A stretch of 64,000 nt of DNA from Culex pipiens pallens (GCF_016801865.2 NC_068938.1:113734615-113798614); one strand, 5' to 3'. Positions 1-13,369 are shown, counted from the first letter of the stretch. Numbers and translations are program-made. The notes: a model not told the origin generated them from the letters alone.

Positions 1-1150
1 AACAGGTCGTATCGAGGTGCTCCGATTTGGATGAAACTTTCAGGGTTTGTTTGTCTATACATGAGATGAACTCATGCCAAATATGAGCCCTCTACGACAA
101 AGGGAAGTGGGGTAAAACGGGCATTGAAGTTTGAGGTCAAAAAAACATGCAAAAATCTTAAAATTGCTCGCATTTCCGTAAAACTTCATCTTAGATGCAT
201 CTCTTAGATGCATTCGAATGGTCTTTTGAAGCCCTTCAAAATGTGCTATAGACATCCAGGATTGGTTTGACTTTTTCTCATAGCTTTTGCAAATTACTGT
301 TAAAAATTGATTTTTTTTAAAACCTTAATAACTTTTTGCAACAGCCTCCAACACCCATACTCCCATAGGTCAAAAGTTAGGAAATTTTATGGACTATAAG
401 CCTACGGTATTAACTTTTTGGCCAATCGCAGTTTTTCTCATAGTTTTTAGATTTTTCTATAACAAACATTTTACAACGTTGGTTTTTGCCCTGTAGGCTT
501 CCATAGCGGCACATTTTGGTCTCAATGTTGACATATTCGGAATCCTCAGAAAATTTTACATTAGATTGAGGTGTTGGAATTTTGAATTTGATTGGAAAAA
601 ATGCCATTTAGAATTAATTAAAATATTATTTAGCATTTTGTCGGATTATGGGTAAAACAGGTATTCGCCTACTTGATACAGCATTTGACGTATTGAACAC
701 AGGGTATGAAAAATCTAACTTAAAAAAGTTAAGGCCAAAAAGTTAATACCGTAGGCTTATAGTCCATGAAATTCCCTAACTTTTGACCTATAAGAGTATG
801 GGTGTTGGAGGCTGTTGCAAAAAGATATTAAGGTTTTGAAAAAATCAATTTTTAACAGTAATTCGCAAAAGCTAAGAGAAAAAGTCAAACCAATCCTGGA
901 TGTCTATAGCACATTTTGAAGGGCTTCAAAAGACCATTCGAATGCATCTAAGAGAGTTGGAATTGGTGAAATTTTACGGAAATGCGAGCAATTTTATGAT
1001 TTTTCATGTTTTTTGGACCTCAAACTTCAAAGCCCGTTTTACCCCACTTCCCTTTATCGTAGAGGGCTCATATTTGGCATGAGTTCATCTCATGTATAGA
1101 CAAACAAACCTTGAAAGTTTCATCCAAATCGGAGCACCTCGATACGACCT
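1..1150. mobile_element. Inverted-repeat (fold-back) element, left end possibly cut by the window edge
   Basis: Bases 1 to about 425 are repeated in inverted orientation at about 735-1150. The left edge reads GGTCGTATCGAGGTGCTCC and the right edge carries its reverse complement. The arms are near-identical over roughly 400 bp with small indels; for example, a short duplication containing TTAGATGCATCTC is present only in the left arm. The loop between them is about 300 bp. No transposase is visible. Short open frames in both arms encode the same peptide because they are two copies of one arm, so I do not call them genes. A diverged relative of the arm appears at about 62725-62850. Confidence 0.75.
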
Positions 1151-2076
1151 CTAGAACAAACCGAGCAGAATTTACAAATACTGCCTCTTAAATATCTAGA
1201 AATAGAACTTTTATAAATACAACTTTTTGCAACGACTGTCAAATTTCAGTTTTCTTCATATTTGGCTCTTCACTCCTTCGAATGAAAGGTACAACCGTTT
1301 CCCTTCTTTACCGACGTTTCGGCTTTTATTTTGAAGCCTTCTTCACTGGATCACTAAAAATCATGCTGATGTATTTGTTGTTGCAGTTGAATGGGCCACC
1401 CTTGGTTTTGGGCTTTAGAATGTATTTAGACCAACTGTAGGGCAAGGGTCTTATAAAGGACGTCAAATAACATCACCACACCACAGGTTCTTAAATAGGC
1501 TTTGTCGAAAGTTAGATTGTTTGAAAAAGTTTGTTCAATGTTTATAATGTTACCAGGAACTATTAGGTTTTACAGCGTGAATTCACGAGCGCACACGCAC
1601 ATACATTTTTACTGAGACACACGTGCAAAAAATGTAAACAGTGCAGCCAAGCTGTCAAATTTCTAACCTAAAAATTGAGTCGGCGTAAAACCTAATTACG
1701 ATGGTAACCAAACAAAAACGAAACCTTCAAATCATTTAGAGGCTTGGTGGCGGAAGTGTTAAATGAAAATCCACTTGGAGGCAGAATGTACCACCCTTTT
1801 CCTGCCTTATAAAAACAATCAAAAGTTACGAAATTTGAGCTAAATGGATTATTTCACACCTGGTAGCTTCACAAATCACGTTTAATGCAACATTAGTTGA
1901 TTTTTTACTTGTTTTGATGCTTATTTGTAAAAATAGTGTCTTATGACAACATATTAACACTATTTTCTAAAATGTTTGTTTTGGTAACTGACTATTTTTA
2001 TGAAAGTGGTCTAACTTCATGGAAACTATGTTAGAAAGGTCCCTTGAGTCATTTATTACCTCTCTTTAACGTTTTA
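1151..2076. other. AT-rich intergenic stretch, nothing recognised
   Basis: No coding region with protein-like composition, no clear terminal repeats and no RNA gene were seen in this stretch. Confidence 0.5.
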
Positions 2077-3251
2077 GGGGAGCTGGGGGTAAGACGGCCA
2101 GGCGGGGTAAGACGGCCACCCTACTGTTTTAATAAGTATACTAATGAATATTACTAAAATGTTTAGCAATACTGTTCCTCATGCTAAATAATGCATATGG
2201 AGTCACCTTTGTCAAAAATATTGTTTGAAATAGTATAAAAATAGCTCAAAATGAAGAAATAATTTTTGAACTTGAAAATGGATGTAATTTTCATGAATTA
2301 CAACTTAGGCATTTTTGTTAGATAACAATATGTTTTCCTGTCATCAAATATTTTTTCATGTTAAATTGAAGTTTTCCCTAGATTATGTCCCTCGAAAAAG
2401 TTCAAAAAATGCGATGAACTGTTTACAAAAAATGTTTAAAAAAATAATTTATTTGGGGGCAAGACGGCCACCTCCTCCGGGGGTAAGACGGACACCCGTA
2501 ATTTGTAGATTTTATTTGATATAGGTTATATTTTTGACGGTTTTTGACTATTAAGACATATTTGTAGATAAAGGAAAAGCATTTTCAATAAAACTATCCA
2601 TTTTTAATCAAAATGCTGTTAACTACCGTTTCGACAACATTCTTTACTGTGATATAGCAAAACTCATTGAATAGTATGAAATCCTAGCAAACTTTTCACA
2701 AAAATCGCTAATTTAATATAGTTTACATAATTTTGATTTACTTATTCTAATCGAAATACACAAACTATTTTTATTGTACCAAATTGTGTTTGTTTTGTAG
2801 TAAAAATTCATAGTTTTTCATAAAATGTGGTCGCAATAATATGAAATTCACTGAGCCAAAATATGAAATTTTTTAAACAGCATTTTTCTTCACATTTGAA
2901 ACCTGATTTTTTCCAACCAAAATAGTTATGATGTTCAGAGAAGTCTGTTGAACCAGCCATGTAGGTGTTTGGGTGGATTTAGCAAAGTTATTAAGTTAAT
3001 TTATAGCACTGGCCGTCTTACCCCACATGGGTGGCCGTCTTACCCCGCGTATTTCATATATATACGATTTCAATTATTTTTTTAATTTGCTGAAAAGTAT
3101 TGAAAATTGGTTTTTAGACCAACTAATTTATGTCATTTCTATAATGGACTAGTAGTAGAACAATATGTACGTAATTTGAGATCAAAATAATCTGTTGTGT
3201 AAATTTTATTAGAATTCTCCCTTAGGGTGGCCGTCTTACCCCCATCTCCCC
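2077..3251. mobile_element. TIR element with iterated GTAAGACGGCC motifs, TA-flanked
   Basis: The left end reads GGGGAGCTGGGGGTAAGACG and the right end ends CGTCTTACCCCCATCTCCCC, an inverted match of about 23 bp with one mismatch. Both ends are bordered by TA, consistent with a TA target duplication. The GTAAGACGG motif recurs inside the left half (about 2104, 2459 and 2485) and, inverted, in the right half (about 3009 and 3033), so the ends carry several motif copies each. The interior is AT-rich with no transposase frame. It is probably a non-autonomous DNA element; the family is not assigned. Confidence 0.75.
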
Positions 3252-3352
3252 TACTAGACAAAATGGCTTGTTTCTAAAGTGGTCGAAAAACATTTGTTTT
3301 TTAAATTGCATAAAAAATAGTTTAAGCTAAAAAAATTCATCAACCAAGTATT

Positions 3353-3499
3353 CTGGAGTTTTTTTTAAAGGTCCAATAAACCAAATTTCCAGTTTTTGCT
3401 TTTTGGTTGTTTTTGAAACCGCCTTGCGTCAGGAAAAAGCAAAAACTGAAAATTTGGTTTATTGGACCTTTTCAAAAAAAAAAAAAAAAAAAACTCCAG
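3353..3499. repeat. Hairpin repeat, copy 1 of 3 (CTGGAG...CTCCAG)
   Basis: A 147-bp near-perfect hairpin with ends CTGGAG/CTCCAG. Its arms contain AATAAACCAAATTT and the inverted AAATTTGGTTTATT, around a loop with GCGTCAGG. It is flanked by TATT on both sides, a possible 4-bp duplication. Related copies lie at 55411-55558 and 57097-57243. Confidence 0.75.
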
Positions 3500-4340
3500 T
3501 ATTCAACATTGAAGGGAACATCCCAAAGCATAAGCCTACTACACTGAATTCATGAATTTGTATGTTTTTCGATGGCTTTTGGCGCATTTTACTTAGGCAG
3601 GTATTGATCCTTGCTCTGTAACTTGGATTTTACCCGCACTTTTGACAACAAGAGTTTGAAAAACTAGGCAACCAGCTGTTGTTTATTTACATTTCCAGTC
3701 GCATTTTCCACCAAACTAGACTTCCGCACTTCAAAATTGCGATTGACAGCTGAAAAACAAGCGGGTAACCTCAGCTCGCTTTGATCATTTTTTAGGAAAT
3801 TTGAAATTTTCCAAGCCAGTTTGACAAGTCGCAATAGTGCGATCGATAGCAATAAATTAGTGCGAAGTCCAAGTTAGTGGGAATTGCGCAATATTTAAAA
3901 ATAAATCATTGGAAAATAAATTTTAAAAGCGACAAAATATGTTCATAAATTTGTCGCCATTTAAAAATTTCACGTGAAATGAGGAGTAAACAAACTCACA
4001 AAGAAAGCAAAATGTATGCTGGTTGACGTTTTTGCAAACAAACAAAGCAGACAATCTGTCAAAAAGTGCGAGTTTGTTTGTCTGTTTGTCACTATGCATA
4101 GTCTAATACTTCCTTGAACATGATAAAACCAGGAGGTTGCTGTGTTCTATCCCTCGCCCAAATCAAGAAAAGAAAATTTGAAAAAGAATTTTATTATTTC
4201 AGTTCAATAACTGGATTTGGGCTGCAAAATTAAATGAACACAAGAAAATGATTAACACTTGTAGCCCCAACGGGGTAAAAAAACGTAGAAAATGCAATTT
4301 CACCGGCTCTTAGAACCCTTGGAAAACAGTTGGAAATGCC
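3500..4340. other. Intergenic stretch, nothing recognised
   Basis: AT-rich sequence without a protein-like frame. An inverted pair of short AACAAACA-type motifs near 4025-4090 is the only local structure seen. Confidence 0.4.
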
Positions 4341-4718
4341 TTTTGCCTTCCTCACATCAATGAGGAAAGGCTATAAAATCACACGAAAAATGAACTTCTT
4401 TATTCGACCACGTAGACCCACCTTTACGTATACCTATCGACTCAGAAACAAATTCTGAACAAATGTCTGTGCGTGTGTATGTCTGTAAATCCGTGCACCG
4501 AAAAATATGCACACAATTATCTTCGGACTAGCTGAACCGATTTGGACCGTTTTGGTCTCATTCGATCCGTCTTGGGGTCCCATTAGACCCTAGTTAATAA
4601 TTTGAAGTTTAGAAAAGTATTTTAAAAGTTATGCTAAAAAAACGCTGTTAAACTTTGGAAAATTGTAAAATGATGGGTTTTAGTAGAAATTATGCTATGT
4701 ATTGTTAGAAAGGTATTT
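4341..4718 (+). repeat. GCCTTCCTCA repeat, left part, interrupted
   Basis: The copy starts GCCTTCCTCACATCAATGAG and continues with the conserved block of this family: cctcgtagacccacct-like sequence, GTATACCTATCGACTCAGAA, then the TGTTAGAAAGGTATTT segment. It stops at 4718 and resumes at 7235. The same family occurs at 9812-10580 (inverted), 32446-33950 and 34944-47165. Confidence 0.7.
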
Positions 4719-7234
4719 CCCTGGAGATGGAGCCACACGTTGCCGTCGTTTCAGGGCTATTTGCAAAGATGGTTTCCGATGTTGATATATATCACACATT
4801 TATTTTATATTTATATACTTGTGTTGATAGAAATCACAACTATTGTACTATGTAAAATTGCAAGATATTGATTTTTTTTATTTGCATCTCAATATTCTTG
4901 TTTGTAAAATCTGCTTTGAACAGGTTTTAATCTTTTTGATACGTCGTTAGCTTAGGTAGAAATTCATATAGCACAGCAACACTTACACAAAACAGTAAGA
5001 GAGGCCTCTTCTAGGCATTGTGATTTTTTTCGTTTTTTTCAAAGTGGGTGTTAGGTTACACAGAAAAAAATATGTGAATTTACTCGACACGGAAAAAATG
5101 AATCACATGTAAACTCAGTTGATGTAAACTTGAGATTCGACGTAAACGGTTGAATCACACGTAAAATCATGTTTTTTACGTATAATTTGTTGCAAATTTA
5201 CATCAAATTGCATTTAAATTTAAATGTTTAATGACGTGCAAAAGTGTTACATCATAAATGATGTAACATTCGGAAATATTTTTGTGTGTGTAGGATTTGG
5301 TATTTTGATAAATTAGTTTTGTTGCAAGGCACTCAGAATAGTTAGTATTTTTTTGTAACTTTAGGTTGTTTAATAGTTCCAGTTTCCATCTGTGTGTAAG
5401 TGAGTTAAGTAATGCTTTCAGAATCTCTGATTTCAATTTATGTGGTATGCTAACCATTCGGAATAGTCAAAAAAATCCATAGAGTCTCGATCAATCAGTA
5501 ATGAAATGATATCGGACAAAATTCGTTAATCTGTTGAACTAACGGTTTTCGGATTATGGTTGTATCGACCATTGTTGCGAATCGAGGATCTACTGGAGTT
5601 TTGACGATCAAATGGAGCCTAACATTTCAAAGGGACACATGGTTTTTGTGAACAGGGATGCATCTCTCTCACTCAAATGACAGTTTACATAATGTATGAT
5701 AGGGATACACTCTTGTTTGCAGAGCTTCTGTGCCCTAATGAAATGGAAGGCACGAAATCCGTAATAACAGTTCAATGGAGCGCGTCTGCATTTGTGGACA
5801 GACAGTCTATCCCTTTCGCTCAAGTGACAGTTCACGTCAAGTAAGAGGGGATAGACTGCTTGTTTACAAATGCAGATTCGCCCTATTGAACTGTTACTAC
5901 GGAAATAGTCGTCTTAACAACGAGTGTTCAACTTGTAAAGTATGAACTGTTCAGTTATGTTTATTGGGTTAAAAACAAGGTAAAGGAATGTTTGGCATTT
6001 GGGAGTTTGAGATTCAAGTTTCTTTCAGAAAGTTTAGTTTAGGTTGTTGATAAATGTTTGTTTTCCGTAAATAATAGATTGGACTTTAATCAATGGTTAA
6101 ACTGGTCGAAGTGTACTATTTCATTTGCACATCTGCTTCTAGTTGTAATGTACGATAAGACTACTGACAGACGCGACAGGACGGGGCCCAGAAAAAAATG
6201 CATCAAGATTTATATTCCATAGACAAGTTAGTTTTCATCTTTCGGTTTCCAGTTTTTTTTTAAATTTCCTTTAAATTTGAAATACATCATAGGTGTCCTT
6301 TGTATAAATCTCCGATTATTTACATTTTCTTATTTAATTAACTAATAATTCAATTTCTTCCGGGCCTTTTTACTTTGAATCATAATTTCAGATTTCCTTT
6401 ATTCAGTGTTAAACTTAGATTAACGTAACTGCTTAAGTCATCCAAGTTCTTACTACTCACACCTACACTAATTTTCTTTCACCTTCCCCCTCCTGATCCT
6501 CTATTGAGGTTTTGCAGCGCGACTGTGTTTCAAATGTAGGTGGCGCCAAAATGAGGTTACATGCCAAAAATCGTATTCCTTTCAGCTGGATTGAAGAACA
6601 AAATCGCTTATTTCTCATGGTTCCCTGCATCAATCTTCATGAAACTGGTTGCAAAAGACGAGAAAATTTTTTTGCTTTAAAATAATGAACAGCAACTTTT
6701 GGGCGCGCAAAAATTTGTGACCTTTTTCTTTAAAAAACATGTTTTGGAACACGAAAAAATGAGTTTCCCTGTATATACCAAGGAAATAACCAGTTATATA
6801 GTTGATAACAGATGTGTTAACGTATATTCAACAATTTGTATTGATTTTTGACAGACTTTCCTCCCAAATAGTCCAAATTACTATCTTTTTCTAAATTTAC
6901 AGTTTTCTCATAGAAAAATCAAACAAATATTGGAAAGTTGTACACCAAATTGTTGGAAATAATTTTTCTCATCCGAATCCGGCATAAGTTTAATAAAAAT
7001 GTTGATTAGGAAGGAAAAAACACATTTTTTCTAAAAATCATAGGTTTACGCTATTTGTTCATAGGTGGCGACACGCGTCTTTTAGCTTTGCTGCAAATTC
7101 TCTATATCTTCCGGTGGTGTTCATTTGGTATGCAATACTAGTTCGGCCACTACCCTATTTTCCACAAGAAACCGGACTTGGACTGACTTGAGGCCGCGTC
7201 CCCCACCTTGCTCCGTAAAACGAAAACGAAAACG
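4719..7234. mobile_element. 2.5-kb insertion flanked by a 31-bp direct repeat
   Basis: The sequence AATTATGCTATGTATTGTTA and the 11 bases after it occur at 4688-4718 and again at 7235-7265, on either side of this segment. The older GCCTTCCTCA repeat runs up to the first copy and resumes in the second, so 4719-7234 is an insertion or a duplication-associated rearrangement. Inside are two related short units around 5590-5880 (TCTCAAATGACAG / CTCAAGTGACAG) and a block at about 6530-7100. That block matches 60250-61400 in inverted orientation. No transposase was seen. Confidence 0.5.
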
Positions 7235-7895
7235 AATTATGCTATGTATTGTTAGAAAGGTATTTGAAAGACCTTTCCATCGCGTTCAAAAGATTGAAGA
7301 TCTGACAACCCTGTCAAAAGTAATGAGTACTTAAGAGTTATTTATATACTTTTTTGAGGCCGGATCTCAAATATTTGGTCGAAAAAGTTGTCCGGATCTA
7401 TCATGCGACCCATCGTTAGATAGGTAATCAAAAATCCTGTCCAACGAGTCCAAAAGATTGAAGATCTGACAAACCTATCAAAAATTAAAAGTACTTTACT
7501 GCCCATGTTCGCATAAATGTCCCATATGCAAAAACAGCAAGCTGAGAAAAACGCATTTGAAGTTTGTCCCATACATAAGGCTACGTGTTAAGTTTTCGCA
7601 AAAAAAAAACTGGATTTCCTCCTGATTTCTAGAACAAAGTACTGGATGTTATAGGCTCTTTTGAAAGAGCACACGATTTTGAACCAAACTGCATCAATAA
7701 CTCGAAATCGATGAAAATGCATATGGGACTTTTATGCGATCAGGGGCAGTTTAGTGATGTTAATGCAATTTTTTTGAGGCCGGATCTCAGATATTTTGAT
7801 AAAAATAAATGGTATTTATATACTTTTTCGAGGCCGTGTAGTGTAATCACTTTATGAATGTAAGGATGAACCTAAGTAACGTTTTCATTGTAGCT
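7235..7895 (+). repeat. GCCTTCCTCA repeat, right part
   Basis: Continues the copy broken at 4718. It contains the family's GAGGCCGGATCTCA motif three times, and ends near the CACTTTATGAATG right-terminal motif. Open frames here are low-complexity shadows. Confidence 0.65.
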
Positions 7896-9811
7896 TCATT
7901 GACATTCTTCCGAATCGAATGCAACAAGAATCATCCAAATCGGTTGAGTTTTCGCCAAGAACCTGCCGGTTGAAGTTTCCTTTTCAATTTTTTTGACCCC
8001 CTTGGTGCTTCGCGTAAGTTTTGACCCCGTTGGTGCTATGTACAAGTGTTAAATAGTGCGGCGTCCTGTACACCGATGATTAAATAAGCAGTTAAGAGCC
8101 TGCGGATGCGGATTTGTGATTTTTTCTCGTTCAATCATTTCCTTGGATAAACATATTTTTACGCAAAATAATATAAAGAATAAAATTTAAAATTATGATA
8201 TTTTTAACTTTTTTAACCAGTTTAAACCGGGAATATAAACTTTACGCTTATTTTTGAAAATTACCTTGAAATTTAATTTTATTGTAAAGTTGCCAAACAT
8301 ATGGCGTTACTAATTCTTTGAACTATTCCGTTTCAAAATTATCAACAGTTTGTAGAAAACTATTTAAAACAAGAAAATTTAGCAAATTTCCACTCAAGCC
8401 CTAAAGCATCAACGTTTCTTTCCATTTCAGGTAACGAGAAACTTCTGTTGTCAATCACTGGAACGAGTAAAACAAGAAAACAAACAAAATCTGCAACTTT
8501 TCTTTCATGTGTACCAAGAAGCTAAACAACAATCATCAGCAAGTTGAATAAAAGAAACGCAAAAAAGGCAACAAAGCAAAATTAGACACAAAGTATAATA
8601 TAATTGATACCTTTATCACAACTTTGAAGAAAAATCCTACTTTTTTCAATTCACTTTCCTTTTTTTAAACTTTAATAATCCCCCCCATTTTTCCTCCACA
8701 TATATAAATGTAACGCGTCCCCCAGGTTTAGTGCTAGTTAGGGTCAGTCAACGCAGTTAAAATTATTCTAAATATCAGCGGCCGAGGCCACTGTTTCCGG
8801 GGTCTCATCCTGAGCGGGTCCGGAAAGTGCCCACCCAGGATGAGGCCCCGGAGCAGTGGAATCGAGCCTGTTTGTGAATGAGATGCGAAACTAGCATTAG
8901 GTGAATTTATACTGTTAAGAACTCCAAACTTCCAAAACCAACCAACCAACCGCGCGCAGGCCTGCAGAACAAACAGGAAGTCAGGACACGACATGGAAAG
9001 TGACACACCGTGGGAATCGCGTACGTAACGGAATTGCTGACCGATGGTCCGCCGTGTAATTTTTCAAACTTCCTGAACAAGGGTCTTTTTTAAGCTTTTC
9101 GGTTGTACATTTTTTGTTTATTATGTATGGAAATATGAAATCATCAGCTTACAATAAATTTATCTAGCCTTTTTTTGTACTTGTCCTTGCTACTGTCCGT
9201 ACTTCCGTGTTTGGCGATCACACATAGCGTTGGTTTTTGTCTAGAACAAAACAAAAAACTTGATTCGGCAAAAAATCTATTTAGAAATGTGTTATTGGTT
9301 TTTCCTCTTGCATTGTTTCAATACAATTCTAAAGTTTTTTTTTCTTGAATGGGTTCTATAAACAATAGGGTGTTTCATCCAAACAAAAAAAAAAATCTCA
9401 GAATCAGGCAAACCGAGGTTCCGCTAGTAGAGGGTACCCATAGGGACTCTCATGCCAGATATCAGCCCATTTGGTTGAGAATTGGCCTGTCCCAGCGGTT
9501 CAAAGTTTACATGTAAATTACTGTTGTCTGGGGACAACATTGATTCACTCGGAATAAAGACAGGTGTGTAGGGGATGGTCCAATGAACAAATTCCAGAAG
9601 GAATTAGGGTTGTCCATTCTGTCCCCAAGGTGCGCATTGGATCGACGTCCGGTGTCTCCAGAATCAACGATTCACCCTTCAAATGTACGCATTGTCCTTA
9701 GTATGCTATGACGGCTAGCTGAACATTACGACGCCCCATGTCAGACTGTGAACACGTGGGGAAGCATCGATTGCATTATTATTATAAAATCATCATATAA
9801 AAACGTTACTT
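7896..9811. other. Intergenic stretch with unclassified repeat-like segments
   Basis: A GC-richer block at about 8700-9050 and a segment at about 9400-9730 (GGTACCCATAGGGACTCTCA) look like fragments of mobile elements rather than host exons. I could not classify them. No intact coding region was seen. Confidence 0.35.
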
Positions 9812-10580
9812 AATTCACCTTTAGGTGGTTGGTGCCTTTCTCACATTCATAAAGTCAATACATTCAGTAGAAATAGCCACATTCCCCCTTAACATGTTTA
9901 ACAAATCAACTTTATTACTCATTTCTTTTGATAGGGTTCGCAGACCTTCAATATTTCTGGCTCATCGGCAAGGTCTGATAGAAAACCTATCCAACGATAG
10001 TTCGCATGGAAGATTCAGACAATATTTCTATCACAATATCTGAAATCCGGCCTCCAAAAAGTGTATAAATAACACTTAAGTGCTAATAACTTTTGATAGG
10101 ATTGTCAGATCCTCGATGTTTTATGCTCATTTGGAAGGTCTTTCGATTATCTAACTAACGACAGGTCGCATGATGAACCCGGACATCATTTTCATTAAAA
10201 TATCTGAGATCTGGCCTCCAAAAAGTGTATAAATAACACTTAAGTGCTAATAACTTTTGATAGGGTTGTCAGATGTTTTAGGCTCATTGAAAAGGTCTTA
10301 TTAATACCTTTCTGAAAATGTATAACATGATAGGGTTTCTTGCAAAAACCACCCTTTTTACAATCTTCCGAACATACGCCAAAACAGTTTATTTAGCATA
10401 ACTTTTGAAGTACTTAACTAAACTTGCTGATTTTCAATAGAGACCTATAGATGTCGATGATGTCGAGATGATTTTAAGTCGATATGTATACGTGAAGGTG
10501 GGTCTACGAGGTCAAACTAATAAGTTCAGTTTTCGAGTGATTTTATAGCCTTTCCTCAGTAAGGTGAGGAAGGCAAAAAT
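9812..10580 (-). repeat. GCCTTCCTCA repeat, inverted copy with internal tandem duplication
   Basis: It begins with CACCTTTAGGTGGTTGGTGC and ends with GTGAGGAAGGCA, the reverse complement of the family's two ends. Within it a roughly 165-bp unit is repeated: GGCCTCCAAAAAGTGTATAA followed by ATAACACTTAAGTGC, at about 10048 and again at about 10213. This copy also supplies the uninterrupted AAGTGTTATTTATACAC sequence (inverted) that defines the insertion site of the 35405-43433 element. Confidence 0.75.
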
Positions 10581-11334
10581 AGCTTATAGAGCAATTTAAA
10601 AAAAAACTCTAGAGTTGTTGCAAGCAACATGTAAATGATTTGAATAATTTGAATAAAAACGAAGTGTTCGATTCCCAAAATTTTTAGTGGATTTAAAAAA
10701 ATATATATTTCAAGCAAAAGATGAACCAAATTGGCGTTTTGGCTTGACTTTTAAAAATTTCCGACTGTAGATTTTTTCCACGAATTCAGAAAAACTTTCA
10801 ATAATCATAAAAAAAAGAAATCGTATTATTTTCAAATTCTAAACCTCAAATTCGAGGTCAGCAAACCCAAACTAGTCAAATTTGAATGGCCTTCTTATCA
10901 TCTAATGTGTGTGTGAGTGTGTTTTTTTATTAACACCATCTTAGACTATAGAAAAGAATAGATTTTTTTTCGTGATTCGATTCGATTACTGGAACTGCAT
11001 GCATATAAGCGAATCCGAATTCGCTAATTGAAGAATTCGACGACGTTTTTTCCGCTAGGTCCGCTGTTGTTCCAGCGGTGTTCGGAATGACAGCCCCCAT
11101 ACAGTTTGAGCAGTTTTTAGGGAAAAATTGCGTTTATAATGAAAAATCAAGCATTTTCAGAAAAGTGGGGTATTGCAAAGTGTGGCAATTTCGCTAAGGA
11201 TCATAATGCTTGGTGATTTGTAGTGATTTATTGTGACTGGTATTTTATTTAAACGATTTTTCTGAAAAGATGATCGATATTTTGGATAACTTGAGTTAAA
11301 TGTGGCAAAAGTTAAAAGTAATGATGAAATATTA

Positions 11335-13364
11335 GGTCTATTCCCGTACTGCAGAATTCTGCAATTCTGCACAAAAACGGCAGCAGAGCGTTTCCGTACT
11401 TTTCTGCAACAAAAGTAACTTTTCTCTCAGGCAGAACTTCTGCAGTGAGAGAGGTAGAAGTTGCAGCAAAACCGTTCCCGTACTTTTCTCCAAGCTATCT
11501 TTTCTCTTTCTTGTTGAAAAGTTACTGCAATTTGGTGTGATGGATGTTGAGTACACGCTTACATAAAATTTGCAAGTAGGTGAAATCAAGCATTTTATTA
11601 TTAGTTGTAATAATAAATGATTTAGGAGTTTTTTATGTTAACGATTTCAGACTTAGTCCATTCATGTAAATGATAAAGCGATTTTTTTAGTGTAAACATT
11701 TCTACCTGATAAAAAAAATGATAACTTAAGCCATAGTATTACAGCACGGCTAGAACCCTAACAAAAAATTCTAGAGTTTTTTTGGAAAAATCTTATAAAC
11801 TATTGTCTTTCATATGATGATAGGACCAAATAAAAAAATCTCTAGATTTGTACTATAAAAACAAATTGTTTTTAAAAACTTTTAAAAGACACATTTCTTT
11901 TGAGTTTTATAATTTCAAATAAATATTTGTTTAGGAATAATTTTTTATCTTAAATTGATTTTGAATATACTAAATATGTGTGTTAAAATAATAGGTAAAT
12001 TTAATTGGAAAATAATAAATTGTACCTGCAATTTGTATTCTTATATGAATAAAAAAATTGATTTAATTTTGTCAAATTAAAATTCTGAAACTCAGAAATT
12101 CTGAAATTCTTGAATTCTTGACTTCTTGATTTCTTCACCATCTTGAATCATAAAAATTCACATTTTTTTTCGAGTCATATTTTAGGATAGAAACTGAAAT
12201 TTAGTGGATCTAGAGACTGTTTCTATTTTATTTATATTTAAGTTTTAAAACTTTTGATTCACAAAAATTTTGATTACTTTTGAAATTATAATTTCTTTAT
12301 TTTTGAAATAATAATTTCTTTATTTTTTGAATTATAATTTCTTTAATTTTCTATCTGCAGCTTTTGAATTTTTGTTGTTCTGAACTATTTATGAGTTTCA
12401 TTCCAACTTTTGTTTATTATTTCGAATTTTTTCGTCAACCTTTGTTTTTTTTATTTGAATTTTTCAAATTAGGATTTTTTTGAAATTTTAAACATTTTTA
12501 AATATTTAGTTTTTAATTATTTCAATTTTTAAACTTTGAATTTGTGATTTTTTTCTGATATAATTATCTGCATTTTAAAATTTCTCAAATATAATAAAAA
12601 TAATTTTATATTTTGAAAATATTAGTTTTTTTATTATTGATTATGGATTTCTAAATTGCCAGATTTCTTAATTTATGTGTTTAAAAATTTTTGAGTTTGT
12701 GATTCATTTTTTTTAAATTTTTCAATTTTGCTGCGTCACCATTGTTCTTTCATGACATCCAGTCATAATTTATTTATGTTATCCTGAATAATCTTTCAAA
12801 CATTCTGCTATTAAAACATGTATTTTTGACCTCTTCTATATAAAACCGTTGTTTGTCGTTTTTAAATCATATTTATTAAAAGTACCTGTCACTCTCATTT
12901 GTAAAATTGTTTACCTAATGTAAAATATTGAGTTGTTTCTACTATATTATTTCTACCTAAGCATACATAATTTCTAGTTACTAAATAAATAATACAGCCT
13001 TGATTTTTTAAATAAAATGTTGTGCTGCGTAAAAAATAGTGTCCCCGTTCGAGATGTAAACTTCTTTCAATTACTGTTTTGTCAACCATTTTTTTTTAAA
13101 TATTTTGAAATAATCAAAAAAAAATAATACCCAATTTGAGTTAATTCACTCAACTGTGTACAATATTGCAGAAAAAGTACTGGAACGCGCTACCCAGGCA
13201 AAAGTTTTGCCGCTTCTCTCCTTGCAGAACTTCTGCAAAAGAGAGAGATAAAGAGAGCGAGCTGAAAAGTACGGGAACGTGCTGCAAAAAAGTGACTTAT
13301 GCTGGCTGCAGAATTCTGCAGAAGCTGCAGAAATTCTGCAATTCTGCAAGTACGGGAATAGACC
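11335..13364. mobile_element. 2.03-kb TIR element, 5-bp target duplication TATTA
   Basis: The left terminus GGTCTATTCCCGTACTGCAG and the right terminus (reverse complement GGTCTATTCCCGTACTTGCA) are inverted. Subterminal sequence continues the similarity for over 100 bp with iterated GCAGAATTCTGCA-type motifs. The element is flanked by TATTA at 11330-11334 and 13365-13369. The interior is very AT-rich and has no protein-like frame, so this is a non-autonomous element. Short frames over the termini only reflect the CTGCAGAATT repeats. Confidence 0.8.
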
Positions 13365-13369
13365 TATTA

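Noticed and set aside
2077..3251. CRISPR-like array from repeated GTAAGACGGCC
   Set aside because: The motifs are few, irregularly spaced and in both orientations, in a eukaryotic TIR element.
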